64,000 bases of DNA from Beaufortia kweichowensis. Taxonomy: Eukaryota; Chordata; Actinopteri; Cypriniformes; Gastromyzontidae. This document shows, piece after piece, positions 52,668 through 63,827 of the stretch. The DNA is taken from contig CM032815.1 of the NCBI GenBank assembly GCA_019155185.1, positions 3,977,001 through 4,041,000 of the forward strand, in the 5' to 3' direction. The notes below the pieces were generated by a model, which did no database searches, was not told the origin of the DNA, and saw only the letters and a list, made by a program, of their open reading frames with translations. The stretch's first letter is position 1. The number at the start of each line of letters is the position of its first letter. Position numbers and translations under genes: made by a program.

Positions 52668-52850
52668 TGGGTTTTATGTTTTATAGGGACTTTCCTTAGA
52701 CATAATGACTTTTATACTGTATAAACTGTATATTGCATCCTGTAACCCTCACACAAACCCTAAACCTGACCCTCACAAAAACCTCATTTTCAAATAAACA
52801 TCCGTTAGTATGATTGACAAGCGGTTTTCCTCATAGAGACAAAAAAAAAT
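52668..52850. repeat. Interspersed repeat (TAATGACTTTTATACTGTAT type), copy 2
   Basis: This carries the same blocks as the copy at 25.5 kb (TTTTATAGGGACTTTCC, TAATGACTTTTATACTGTAT, CCCTCACACAAACCC, TTTTCAAATAAACATC, TTAGTATGATTGACAAGC). It includes an internal duplication of the CCTCACAA segment. Confidence 0.6.
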
Positions 52851-53332
52851 GTCAAACAAGGTCAAAAAAGCACTGGTATTATGGGGCATTTGGTCACACA
52901 CGCAAGCAAAAACACATGCATGCTAGTTCCACTACATATATCATTCTGTATCTGTCAAGCATTGACATGCAGGACTCAAATAAGGAAGACCACTGAATGA
53001 ATCGAAGTTGTGTTCATTGGTTCATTACAGGGCGAAAAGTTACTACAGCTGTTAAAACATCATCTATATACACTCCTAAACAAACTCCGGCTGTGACTTT
53101 TAGAAGTTAAATTAGTTTTATTCTAGCAAACATTCATCTGAAAGTAACAAATCATGAAACATTCTCCAAACAACGATCCATAGTGGTTATTTAGGGCACT
53201 GTCATCATCTCTCACTGTTTAGCCAAAACGCATTTCAGCTTTTTAAACGCGTTTGTAATGCTGTCATCTCCCCATGCAGTTTTGTTCGTCTGCTAGGCTG
53301 GAATAATATAATACCTTTAGACTGCATGAGCA

Positions 53333-53405
53333 GAGCGAGAGAGAGAGAGCGAGAGAGAGAGAGCGAGAGAGAGAGAGCGAGAGAGCGAGAGAGAGAGAGA
53401 GAGAG

Positions 53406-53445
<40 letters not shown>

Positions 53446-53510
53446 GCGAGAGAGAGAGCGAGAGAGAGAGTGCGAGAGAGAGAGCGAGAGAGGGTGCGAG
53501 AGAGAGAGGG
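53333..53510. repeat. Long (GA)n tract with GC interruptions
   Basis: About 178 bases consist almost wholly of GA dinucleotides, broken by periodic GAGC or GTGC steps. It is purine-rich on the plus strand and could form triplex (H-DNA) structure. ORFs here (poly-RE, poly-SL) are repeat artefacts. Confidence 0.9.
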
Positions 53511-55933
53511 CTTGATTGTGTGCACAGTTTTGTACCAGTGATGGAACTGTGTGGACTACAAATGACAGACATTTACTGAATACAGCTCACAAAACAAGCC
53601 ACACAACTAGTAATCCGGAGCAGGAAAAAAGGAGAGATGGAACCAAATGCCAAGATTTCATCTTTTCAAATAATGGTGTACTTTTTTCCTAATTTTCATT
53701 AAAAGCACTTTCTAAAAATAATGTACACCAACACAAAACAAAGACTCCTGTTATTCTGATATACCTATAATTTAAAGAATATAAAAACTGACCACTCAAA
53801 AAAGTGTAAGTAACTTTGCTATTGAACACTTTTCCTGCAAAATAAATCATGTTGGACTAGGAAAAGCGTATTTCTACAACGGCACCGACAACCATAAAAC
53901 TGTTCCTGACTAACATGAACTAAAAGTTCAGATAACAACATACTTAATAAAAACACAAAATCAAAATTGCCCTGGAGAGATTTATCTACCATTTAAATCT
54001 ACATAAATGGTGTTGCTAAAATCTATAGATTCTACAATCTATAGCGCTTTCTCATTCTCTCTTTACATTTCACACACACACACACAGGGAACCTGATCCT
54101 CAAATCAATACCAGTGGGAGAAAAATCAATAAGATCCAATAAGGAAAAGAAAGAGAAAAACATAATAATTCTGCATTTAGAAAACTGCAAGCGTATTAAA
54201 AAAAGATTGATTATTAAAAGCTGATATAAACTCAAATTCTATATAAACTCATAATGTAAAGGCTCTAGTATGAGCCGTAGAAAGATTACCACATGATTTA
54301 CAGTTGACACCACCTTACTTTCTCCCATTATGCGGTATATAAAGCTCTCTGAATGAGAGGAAGGTAATATATTCATTCATTCACATCCACATATTATTCC
54401 CAATTGCCGTATCACTTTTCCTTGTCTAGACTGGCTTTCCTGTGTTCTGCGGGCAAGGTCGCCCTGTGTGTGGATGTTGATGATGGCCAGTATTCCCTCA
54501 AGCGCTGCTCACATATGCCTCTATGTGAGACTCGCATATGAGACCGTCTCTCCTATTACAGCTGAAGACAGACGGGTCAATGGTCAACGACAGAAGCCTT
54601 GACAAGAATGAAAGCAGGCACATATTACTAGAATTTGTGAAGACAAAACACACGCAGACATTGAATGAATATTAATTGATCTTTAAAAATAGTTAATATG
54701 AAAGTGTGTAAGGCTAATTTGCCCAATACAGCACTCTGCAATCACACGCACAAGTGCACACGGCGAAAAAACATACGTGGGATTAACACTACACATTTAA
54801 ATATGCACGCATTGATCAATCACTGTTTGGCACTTGAGATTGAGCCTTGACAGCAGTAGGCGGGGCCGAATGTGCATAATGTGTATGTGTTTTGTCTGAT
54901 ACCTGACACAAATGTCTTACAGCATTCACTTCTTTCCAATTTTAGAAAACTGCAATAGATTGTGGGATAGCAAAGGCAACATCTTCTGGATACAGAATGT
55001 ATAGAACAGTAAATGAAAAATGTTGCTAGAAGGCCACTTCCAGAAAAGGGGCGGAGCTAGGGAGCAGACCAGAACACACACACACAAATCAGCCCCTTCC
55101 AACAACAAAAACCCAAAATCGCATCCATCAGAATTTGTAATAGCGGAATGACTTGCATCTTTTGGTCTCCGTCTGTTCATTCACGACAGGCTTTTTGTTG
55201 GAAATAATTAACCTTTTATTGTACAAGATCAAATTTTCGAGACATTCAAGGATAGTCTGAGAGCCTGTCTGAACCTACTGGTTTATAATAAACTTGTCAT
55301 TATAAAAACACTTTATGACAGTAAATTCAAGGACAAAAATCTGACTCTAAGCTCACACTATTTCTCTGAAAGGTGTAATTCAGTGTCGGTGAAAAGGTTT
55401 TCATTCTAAATCACCAGCATTCCTCAGCACTTCAACCACTGAATGTTTTCTGATATACAAGATATGATATATATGATAAAATTAAGATTTGACCTGATGT
55501 CTGTGATTGGGGTGAAAGATTAAAGCAGATTTCTGTCTGTATATAAGTTCAAAGCTCTAAATATAGACTTCCTGAGTAAATTGGATGAACATGATAATGA
55601 TGATTCATCCTGGTTTCCACTCATTTGTGAGTAACTACCAGTTACATTGTGGTGCAATAAAAACAATCATTTCCTAAATAGCACAGCTTAAATAGCATGG
55701 CTTAGCCAGTTAAGAGTAAACACAAAATAGAGACAATGTATGAATAGGTAACAATTACATAATTTACACTTATTTCTCAGAATTAAAAAAGGTAAATGGC
55801 AACAATTATCTTTAAGACTTAAAACATTTATGTTTGTCTATACTGACCCATAAAGGTAATTGATAGTATATTGACGAAATGCAAAAGCCATTTAGCAATC
55901 AATCATGGTTGTCAGACGCATGTGCATAAAGTT

Positions 55934-55953
55934 GTGCTGCCCTCTAGTGGCCG
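55934..55953 (-). promoter_or_regulatory. CTCF-like motif 1
   Basis: Minus strand CGGCCACTAGAGGGCAGCAC agrees closely with the vertebrate CTCF core (CCANNAGNNGGC type). CTCF is a zinc-finger protein that anchors chromatin loops and insulators. This is the best of four such matches within 2.6 kb. Binding is inferred, not shown. Confidence 0.45.
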
Positions 55954-56158
55954 ACTGCAGGACATACAGTAAAGTGACGCGAATAATCTTGCCACACCTT
56001 ACACTTACATTAACATATATTGTTGTTGTTGTTATATAATAATATTCTTGGAATATTGTCAAACATAAAAGGTGGCCAACAGCACACGTCATCTAAAACT
56101 CATAAATTAAATTCTTAAATCACTAATAAACCACCGAATATTGGTAGTCGTGAATATA

Positions 56159-56177
56159 TTGCCATCTGGTGGCTGTT
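56159..56177 (-). promoter_or_regulatory. CTCF-like motif 2
   Basis: Minus strand AACAGCCACCAGATGGCAA fits the CTCF core well (CCACCAGATGGCA). It has the same orientation as motif 1, about 225 bases away. Confidence 0.4.
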
Positions 56178-56394
56178 TATACAAATTGCAGTTTTCCATT
56201 TGCGTGATCGTCCGTTCTGTCTGCATTGTGTTTAATCATAATACGAAATCTAAAGGCGAAATTAATTAATCTCTTGGGAATTCCTCTAAGCATCTGCCTG
56301 CATAAAGAGGAACATCATTTAAAGGGATATTTTAAAGGGATTTTAATAAAACTTCCGGTAATAAAATAGTTTCATTTCATTTTAAAATAACTTA

Positions 56395-56825
56395 TACAAT
56401 TCTGCATTTATGAGGAATATAGGCCGTGACGATTCTGAAAGCGGCACTTGCCTGACTAAATTCATGGTTTAAAAATAAGAAAATGCTTTTAAAAAACTTT
56501 GAGAGAGCCCTGTCAAAGGTATTTAAACCACCAAATACTGACATCTGAGAATGTGACCCAGTCTGTGAAAAGTCATTTTGATTTTTCTGTTTTCTACATA
56601 TAATCATTCTTCATAATGTAATGAATATTTTATGAGAATATCAATTTAACATTGATATCTTTAATATTGTTTAATAAGGTCATGTCAAAGATTGAAATCA
56701 TTGTGAAAACCTGTAAAGTCTAAAAATCTCTGAGATAACGAGCATCAAAGTTTGAATTCACCTATTAATTTCACTGACAGGATCACATATCAGTATGGTG
56801 AAAACCTTGGTAAAAACTTTAAAAT
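56395..56825. repeat. Duplicated segment, copy 1 (interrupted)
   Basis: The sequence on either side of the 236-base MITE (56395-56551 and 56788-56825) matches 58290-58450 in the same orientation. Shared blocks include CATTTATGAGGAATAT, AAAAACTTTGAGAGAG, GGTATTTAAACC and ATCAGTATGNTGAAAA. Divergence is considerable, so the duplication is not recent. The block may itself be an old repeat family rather than a local duplication. Confidence 0.55.
56552..56787. mobile_element. MITE with TGTGACCCAGTCTGTGAAA ends, inserted in a duplicated segment
   Basis: The left end is TGTGACCCAGTCTGTGAAAA and the right end, reversed, TGTGATCCTGTCAGTGAAAT. The left half aligns with the reversed right half of the copy at 47131-47340, so the two copies are related in opposite orientation. 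The text CTGAGATAACGAGCATCAAA inside is shared. Flanking sequence matches 58.3-58.45 kb, where the element is absent, so its boundaries are defined by an empty-site comparison. It has no coding capacity. The superfamily is not known to me. Confidence 0.65.
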
Positions 56826-56926
56826 TGTACCTCTAATTTTACTGCAATTGTTAGTATTTAGCTTATTTAAAACACCTTAAAATGTCTCTTACTACACGCC
56901 ATACTTGCGCAAACAATTTGCCCACA

Positions 56927-56945
56927 TGGCCACAAGAGGGCGACG
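56927..56945 (+). promoter_or_regulatory. CTCF-like motif 3
   Basis: Plus strand TGGCCACAAGAGGGCGACG fits the CTCF core closely. It is oriented opposite to motifs 1 and 2. Confidence 0.45.
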
Positions 56946-58289
56946 TTCCCTTACAGTCCAATCCGCACAACCGCAGTCTCCACTGTTAAACTTTGGCATT
57001 TCCAAAAACGATATTTTGAACAACAACAATGTCAAAAAACAAAACCTAGCGTCAGGCCTTTGTGTGTTTTATTTTAATAGACTCACAGATAGATATCGAC
57101 CAGCATTATCCTGCCGTAATCTCTCGCTGGGGGTTAATACCTGCTCCCCTGCTCTGAGTCTGTCTGTCTGCACCCCTAAATGTCATGCAGCCAAAGGCCT
57201 CTTTGATGCACCACAATCTGAAGCGAACTCTGACCCTGACATTTTCTTTCATGTGCAGAGGTAGAGTTTTGGGTCTTTTAAATGCAAAGCGTTATGTGGT
57301 AGGGTGGCCATGAAAGAAGCAAGCCTCTCTTTCTCACTCTCTCTCCTTATAATTGGTGTGGTAAATGCTTTAGCACGTAATGTAATTACATCAGAGGCGT
57401 AAAAAAGTACAACCCTACAGAAAATGGATCCAACTTCTTTACCAAACCTTATGTTTGTCAGATAGAGCTTCTCTTCGCAGCATGAATCTGATAACTGTGA
57501 GCCTGTAATGTTGTGACTAAATAAATTATGTGTTGAATTATACAGTATGGCTGTGTTTAATATTAAAATTATATCTCCCTTTATATTGAAATCCCAATTC
57601 ACAGGGAGGATTTGAGCTTTTATACTACTGCTGTCTCCACATATTGTGTGGATTTTTATATTTCTTTATACGCAGAAGAAATAATGTATGAAATTCAGTC
57701 AGACTGCACACAGTTTCCCAGCAATTACTATTGCACTTCCAGAATACATTTAAAATGGTCACATTTAAATGTTAATTGTCCAGCTGACCTTATCTTATAG
57801 TATGGGTATCATTTATAAAGTAAAGAATTAAATGCTTCTACAAATGGACCACTCTGGAGTAACTAATCCCAATGACCGTGGCAATCCCTGAGATTCACCA
57901 TTTTGAAAAACTTTCCAACTCAGCTAAACTTTGATTTTTATTGTAGGACAATTCGAGCTTTACAGATGTAACATTTACAGTAAAATCTTGAAAAATACAT
58001 TCTCACATTATGTATTTATTACCAATATACTGAACTGATCTGTTTATATTTTGCTAAGGCCCTGATGATACGTGTCCAAAAATAAGAAAAATATCAGTCT
58101 ATACACGTATTTTCTATTTAAAAAGGGAAATATACATACGTTATGGATGTACCAAAAAAGGAAGCACGTTTTTGAGAAGCAATAGACTTTTTTAATTAAA
58201 GACTAAAATTAAAATGCACAAACCAGAAGCAATAATGCCCAACAAATGGAGAACGGGTGGAACATAAAATAGCCATTTTATAATAATTT

Positions 58290-58450
58290 AAAACCTCCAC
58301 ATTTATGAGGAATATGGACCCCTATGGATATGATGATTGTAAAAGCAGCACTTTAAATACTTTAAAAACTTTGAGAGAGTCCCCACATTGGTATTTAAAC
58401 CCCCTAAAATTGACATCCAAGTTATCAGTATGATGAAAATCTTAAGTAAA
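58290..58450. repeat. Duplicated segment, copy 2 (empty site)
   Basis: This is the partner of the segment at 56.4 kb, about 1.9 kb away in the same orientation. At about 58419-58423 (TCCAAGTTATCAG) it runs straight through the point where copy 1 carries the MITE, giving the pre-insertion state. Confidence 0.55.
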
Positions 58451-58541
58451 AACTATTTTTTATGGTAAGGTTGACATTTGCTTGGAATTATCTTGTAGCT
58501 GTTCCAGGGTAAATTACTGACCATAGCAATTACGTCATCAT

Positions 58542-58559
58542 ACTGCCCCCATGTGGTTA
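58542..58559 (-). promoter_or_regulatory. CTCF-like motif 4 (weaker)
   Basis: Minus strand TAACCACATGGGGGCAGT is a moderate match. It sits just to the right of the duplicated segment copy 2, as motif 3 sits to the right of copy 1, so the two may be related by the same duplication although their orientations differ. Confidence 0.3.
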
Positions 58560-60610
58560 AAACGAAAATGACAAGCAAAAAATAAAATACAAAGCTCGTC
58601 ATGAGAAAATCTATAATCTATAACAGTCAAACAGTTCATACTAGCCTGGGATTACCGTGATATAACAAAAGTTATATGACAGTTTACTACTGCTTGTTAA
58701 AACACCTAATTGTTAAACCAACCAGTTTGTTTTGATTTCTGACAGCATTCAGTCACAAGCATTCCTTTTGTTTCTGTGACTGAAAAACCCAATTTGACAG
58801 TTACACCAAGGTCCTCTGAATTATATTTGACGCGACAAATCAAATAATAAGAGACAGAGGTCTTGTGCAGCTGCTCCTTTCCCCCTCACCCCGTTTCATC
58901 TCACCATCATGAGTTATTCACTCGAATCAATAGCTACTGACCTTTAATACAGACAGAGAGAAAAAGTATCTTCACTCTAGCTCTCCACAGTCATCCTGAA
59001 TCTAAATGCACCTGCCTGTCATCTTGGGCTTAATATCACTGACATCCTACTGGGTTGAGTGTCGATCTGTTAGATCTAAAAGTTTGAGTTTTGGAACTTA
59101 GAGTAGACACGTTGGGAAAAGCAGATTAGTGAGGAACACTGAAGCTGGCAGACCCTGTCGCCTACTGTGATCTCACCTTGAAAGTGAACAAAGCTGCTAA
59201 CCCTGTCTCATCATCAAAGAGCAATGTTAGTCCATCTCTGAGCCTGGTCCTGTGACAAATAAAAGGTAATAAAATTGTTTTAGGATGAATTATGGAATCT
59301 CTTTATGTTAAAGTAATTGCTTTTTAATAAGCCGGTTGCTTTTTATAAAACATTTCAGACACCAGATAATTAAACCTTTCATTCCAGCCATCTAGCTACT
59401 AAAGCTATACAAGAATTACATTATGAAATATTAGACAGCATGCTATGGATCTACGGCGGTATTGAATAGATATTTTATTGTATGCCGCTCGACTAAATAT
59501 TTTAGCATATTTCAAAAGCGTCGATAAATTACATTGTTGTGCCCATTGAGGTCCATTTAACGGGCTGACTTCATAACCCTATAATTATTTAGAAAAGCCT
59601 ATTATTGGCTTAGTATCTCAGCAGTATATATTCAATCACAGGTCGTAGTTATGCTAAATACCCGACTACACACTATCCATCAATGTCTCGAAACCTCATT
59701 TTGCACCTCGCTGAATCACTTTAGATTCAATCTTCCAATCGAAATGTCTCAAAAACATGATATGATAGATGATACAGAAAGCGTGACCTTTCCTTTCAAA
59801 TGTATTCAAAAGTTAGCATTTAAATGCTGGTTGCGAAGCCGCCGGTGAACGTCACATACAGACAAGCTAAAAGTGGAGAAAGTTTTGCTTTAACCTGCCA
59901 AAAAGACATTACATTAAAAATTGCTGATAGTTTTCCCAACTTATTTCATTAAACACGTTGAGATTGTGCTGAGTGTTGCGCTGGAGGATAATCGCATTAA
60001 ATTAAGTGTGACTTGAAATGACCTGAAGAAAAAGCGAGGGAGAAAGTGAGAGAGAATGACTTCACATAATACACTTTAAGACTGGAATAATGATGAGCTC
60101 TGAGCTGTTGAATCTCATTACAGATGTGTGAGAGGGAATCAGAGCAGATCTTATCCCTCTGTCTACACATGGGAAAAGGAAAGCAGAGGCACTTCGGTTC
60201 ACACAGTCATCAGTGATGACACACTTCACCGCAATCACACACATACACCTGAAAACCTGGCCTGCCGGGGTTGAAACCTTCAAGTCTGGCATTAGTGCTG
60301 TAATTGGCCGCAGCAGGAGGCTAATGTGTCCTTTCGTGGATACAGAAACTGAAACGCTGAAAGTAGAAGTAGAAGACCAGTCACCTGCAACAATGGCCGA
60401 TTAGTTGAAATCCTAACCTCAGATTTCTGTTATACCCAGAGACCGATAACACCCCTGTGCCTTTTTCGAAATGACCACAGGCGTGACTACAATAAAATCC
60501 ACAGAAATAAAGATTTTAATGGTCCTTTGAGCGCCTTAGAGGTTCTTCTGAAATGAATAAAATACTATGTGTTACATTCTTAAGTTTGGTTTCATTTCAA
60601 AGTAATTTAT

Positions 60611-60725
60611 TAACCTGCAAGGTATATAAAAAGGTATAAGACTCAAGAATAAATATTTGACAGAATTTCCTTACAAAAAACATAAATAAAAATGTTAATG
60701 ATGTTTAAATAAAAATCTCAATTGA
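60611..60725. mobile_element. Fragment of the TTAA-type MITE family
   Basis: The sequence begins ATTAACCTGCAAGG and then shows the family interior (TATAAGACTCAAGAATAAAT, ATTTGACAGAATTT), as in the copies near 30.2 and 32.3 kb. The opposite terminus was not found, so this is probably a truncated copy. Confidence 0.4.
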
Positions 60726-61740
60726 GATCTCAGTGCTATGTGACCGCAAAGTGGAAGATTTCAGAGCGTCAGGCTGTTAAAACTGTTTTGATACCTTACG
60801 AGAGTGCATGAATATGTGTAAATATGTATGCAGTACATGTCTTAAAGTCTGTCAAGAACACCGTATCCCTGGCCTTAAGCTAAACTATTAAACAGCATTG
60901 ATGCTACCATCCCCTATAGCTCTCCCAGCGGTGTTGCATCTGGGAATGAAGTTAGATCCGACCTTTTCTTACTTCTCACTCTCATTTAATCCTCTCTGCC
61001 TTCTTTTTCCTTTTTGTTTCAATCCCATCCTCCCCATTCACGTCCTCCTCCGGCAAAATGACTAGTGGAGATTCTCCCGCACGATCCAGTCCTAACACTT
61101 GCCCGCTCCGTTCGCCGCTGCCATGACAACGCACGCTCCCTGCGCAAGTCGGGCCGGGTCACTCTCAGCCAGGGAAATCAGACTAATAAATAGCTTTATG
61201 CTAATGTCCGGGGCAGCCAGAGAGTGTAGCTGCCAATCCTAATACACTTATTAAATTTCGATCAGATGCCGAGATACAGAGGACACTCTGCCTGATCTGA
61301 CGCCATCAGCCCGTCTCTCTCTTTCCTTTTCTCAGCCACTCAAAAGTGTTTTTCGTTTACTCTTCTGTTTTCCCTTTACACCTGTCTTTCATCTACTATC
61401 TCTCAATCTCTCTGCGGTTGCATTGGACTGTTGATTGCTATTCTGAGCGCTTTGAGAAGAATAGATTCAACTTTAAATCAAGATACTCAAGCCCCCTGGG
61501 TAATGTGGGCTTCTGTCTCTCCTTTCACCTGCACTGTTGGGATCCTCCGCACAGCGAGGATACTGCAAAGCTAAAGGTTTTTACAGCTGAGGATCTTACA
61601 GGTTCTCTGCAGTATAACAGACACTGAATACTAATCAAACCAAAACTTATTTTTAACTCAGGTGAAAATACACACACTTTTTAAACAGTGTTGACAATGA
61701 ACAGGCCATTACAGACAGTATATAGAAATTTATATGAAAT

Positions 61741-61838
61741 ATTATATATATGAAATATTATATATATATATATATATAGAATATATATATATATATATAT
61801 ATCTATTATATATATATATATATATATATATATTTCTA

Positions 61839-61880
<42 letters not shown>
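61741..61880. repeat. (TA)n tract
   Basis: Nearly continuous AT dinucleotides with a few TAGA or TCTA breaks that divide the tract into self-complementary arms able to form cruciforms. The poly-IY ORF over it is an artefact. Confidence 0.9.
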
Positions 61881-61882
<2 letters not shown>

Positions 61883-61950
61883 AATTAAAATTTATTTAAA
61901 AAGTAATGCTTACCTATGAAAATCACATTACCATGATGCTTGCGTTGGTC

Positions 61951-62278
61951 AGTGTTTCTCAGCTAGGGGCTGGGGCCCACTAGGGGGCCTCAACAAACTT
62001 CTAAGGAGATAAATCATTTATAATAATACAAAATAAGCATGCAACCTAAAATTATTTAAAATAATTCAAAATACTTACACAACAACAACAATTTAAAATG
62101 ATATAAAATACAAAATAATCATACAACTTAAAATTATTTTAAAGTTTTAAATAAATTATGCTTATTTTGTCACTTTATTCTAGTCACTTCGGAAAAAAGC
62201 TTCTGCTAAATGACAAACAAAGTAAATGTAAACATTGTGATTTGGGGCCTTAAATTCAAAGGTTAAGATCCGCTGTGC
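61951..62278. mobile_element. hAT-like non-autonomous element with SINE-tail text
   Basis: The left end CAGTGTTTCTCAGCTAGGGG, followed by GGGGCCCACTAGGGGGCCTC, resembles the ends of hAT-type teleost elements. The right side shows GGGGCCTTAAATTCAAAGG, then TTAAGATCCGCTGTG, an imperfect inverted counterpart. Inside, 62181-62232 reads CACTTCGGAAAAAAGCTTCT and GCTAAATGACAAAC, like the tail of the tRNA-derived SINE. No ORF. The end assignments are approximate. Confidence 0.4.
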
Positions 62279-63773
62279 TAGAGCGTTCTGGGTTGCTTAG
62301 AAAATCAATAGCTCACCTCTCCTTAAGTCACATGATTTTTCATAGCAGTTTACTACATGTATGCAGAATGAGCACATTCAATATATTACTGCAAAACAAT
62401 TCATTTCTTTACTACATCCGTCTACAATCTTATCTGCAACTATGCGACATTACTTAGCTTGATGTAATTACTCAATAGCACAGCGTGTAAAGATTAGTGT
62501 ACTGTTGTTGTTTACCCTAGCTGTTTCCTCAGATCCGCAGAAGTCCGAAATATACGATTATGAGTCGGATTATTAGGGCTGCGCGTAATACAGTGCATGG
62601 CAGAGCAGAGATTTAGGCCCGTTATTAACAACACAGTGTGTGTAGAAGAGGTTTTGCTGGCACGTGGCACACTGCCCCCCTCAACACACACACACACTCC
62701 CATTAGGGGGCTAATGTGCATGTGTGTGCGCACAAGCACCCATGCAGGACTGACACTGCTGCCCTCCAACGACTTAATTAGTGTTTAAGTGTGAAATACA
62801 CATTGATTGGCCGGGTGGAGGCTCACCGCAGGCATCAGCTCTCGATACAGGGAGAGAAAGATTCATCCATCCTGTCCTTTCTCTCTCTCTAATCAGTGGG
62901 CTCTTAGCAATACAAGTTAATCAATCAATAGACTCTGCAATCACATCTTGGCTAAGACTAAAATAGCCGAGTGGTGGAAAAACACACAGCCATAAATCAA
63001 AACGCATGATTAACCATGGTCACGCATGTGTGTGAAAGCTGCAATTATTACACAGGTTCTGACGCATCATCAGTGATGTAGCTGACTAAGAAATGCATAT
63101 ATAATGTATGTATTTGCAGTTTACCTAAAGTCTTGGAGTGTCACATGAAAGTGTGAATATTTTGCATGCTTTCTCAATTTCTGTTGTAAAAAACTTCAAA
63201 AACGCTGTAATTGTTTGAAATTTCACATTAACTTAAACGATCACAATTTGCAAATTGACTCTTGATGTATTGATGTTCAATGTTTTCATCTAATCCAACA
63301 CTTTTGCATCACAGTAAAATTACTTCTACTAATCTCCTCATCTAATTTGCTAAAGAGTTTGTGCAAAACAGTGCGCCTGCATAAATATTCATGATAGTTA
63401 TTTCCACATGGTCTGCAATAGCCCAGACAATGAAAAAAAATAAGTTTGCAAACTTCCCCATTTGTAATGTGTATTCAGATGCATATCAATTCTATACATG
63501 CACTCGTTTATCTGGGTAAACACTGCTTTTAATATGCATAAATAGATGTGATTTTATTATGCATAAATGTATGCAAATGACCAAGTGTGTGCATGTTAAC
63601 TCAAGCACATCTGTGTATAGTGTGTCTCTCCGGTACGGTTAGAGGGATCAAACTCATTTAAATAAGAAAGAAGAAGTCACATGTGTAGGGTTACGGACCG
63701 GACTGCTCGACCGCAGGCGGCACAGACTTCTGTCATTGACTCGAGTGAGACAAAGAGAAATAAATGAACCCGG

Positions 63774-63827
63774 CTATATATAAGGATGAGAAGGAGGGTT
63801 TGGGGTCATGACCCTTCTCTCTGACCC
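63774..63827 (+). promoter_or_regulatory. TATA-like box with a GGGTCATGACCC palindrome
   Basis: CTATATATAAGG (63774-63785) is a good TATA-like match on the plus strand. About 20 bases downstream is the perfect 12-base palindrome GGGTCATGACCC (63803-63814), two abutting nuclear-receptor half-sites, with a third TGACCC at 63822. No ORF starting nearby inside the window supports a gene. Confidence 0.3.

Larger units (their letters stand above)
41013..55900. other. Non-coding upstream region, middle part
   Basis: No gene recognised. Microsatellites and MITEs are listed separately. Single-copy looking blocks with moderate GC occur at about 42.05-42.6, 43.3-43.9, 49.2-49.7 and 50.9-52.4 kb. ORFs up to 127 codons here (for example 51814-52197, plus) show no domain or homology that I recognise. 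Confidence 0.5.

Noticed and set aside
53235..53572. Serine/leucine- and arginine/glutamate-repeat ORFs
   Set aside because: Direct translations of the GA microsatellite.
61734..61919. Isoleucine/tyrosine-repeat ORF
   Set aside because: Translation of the TA microsatellite.
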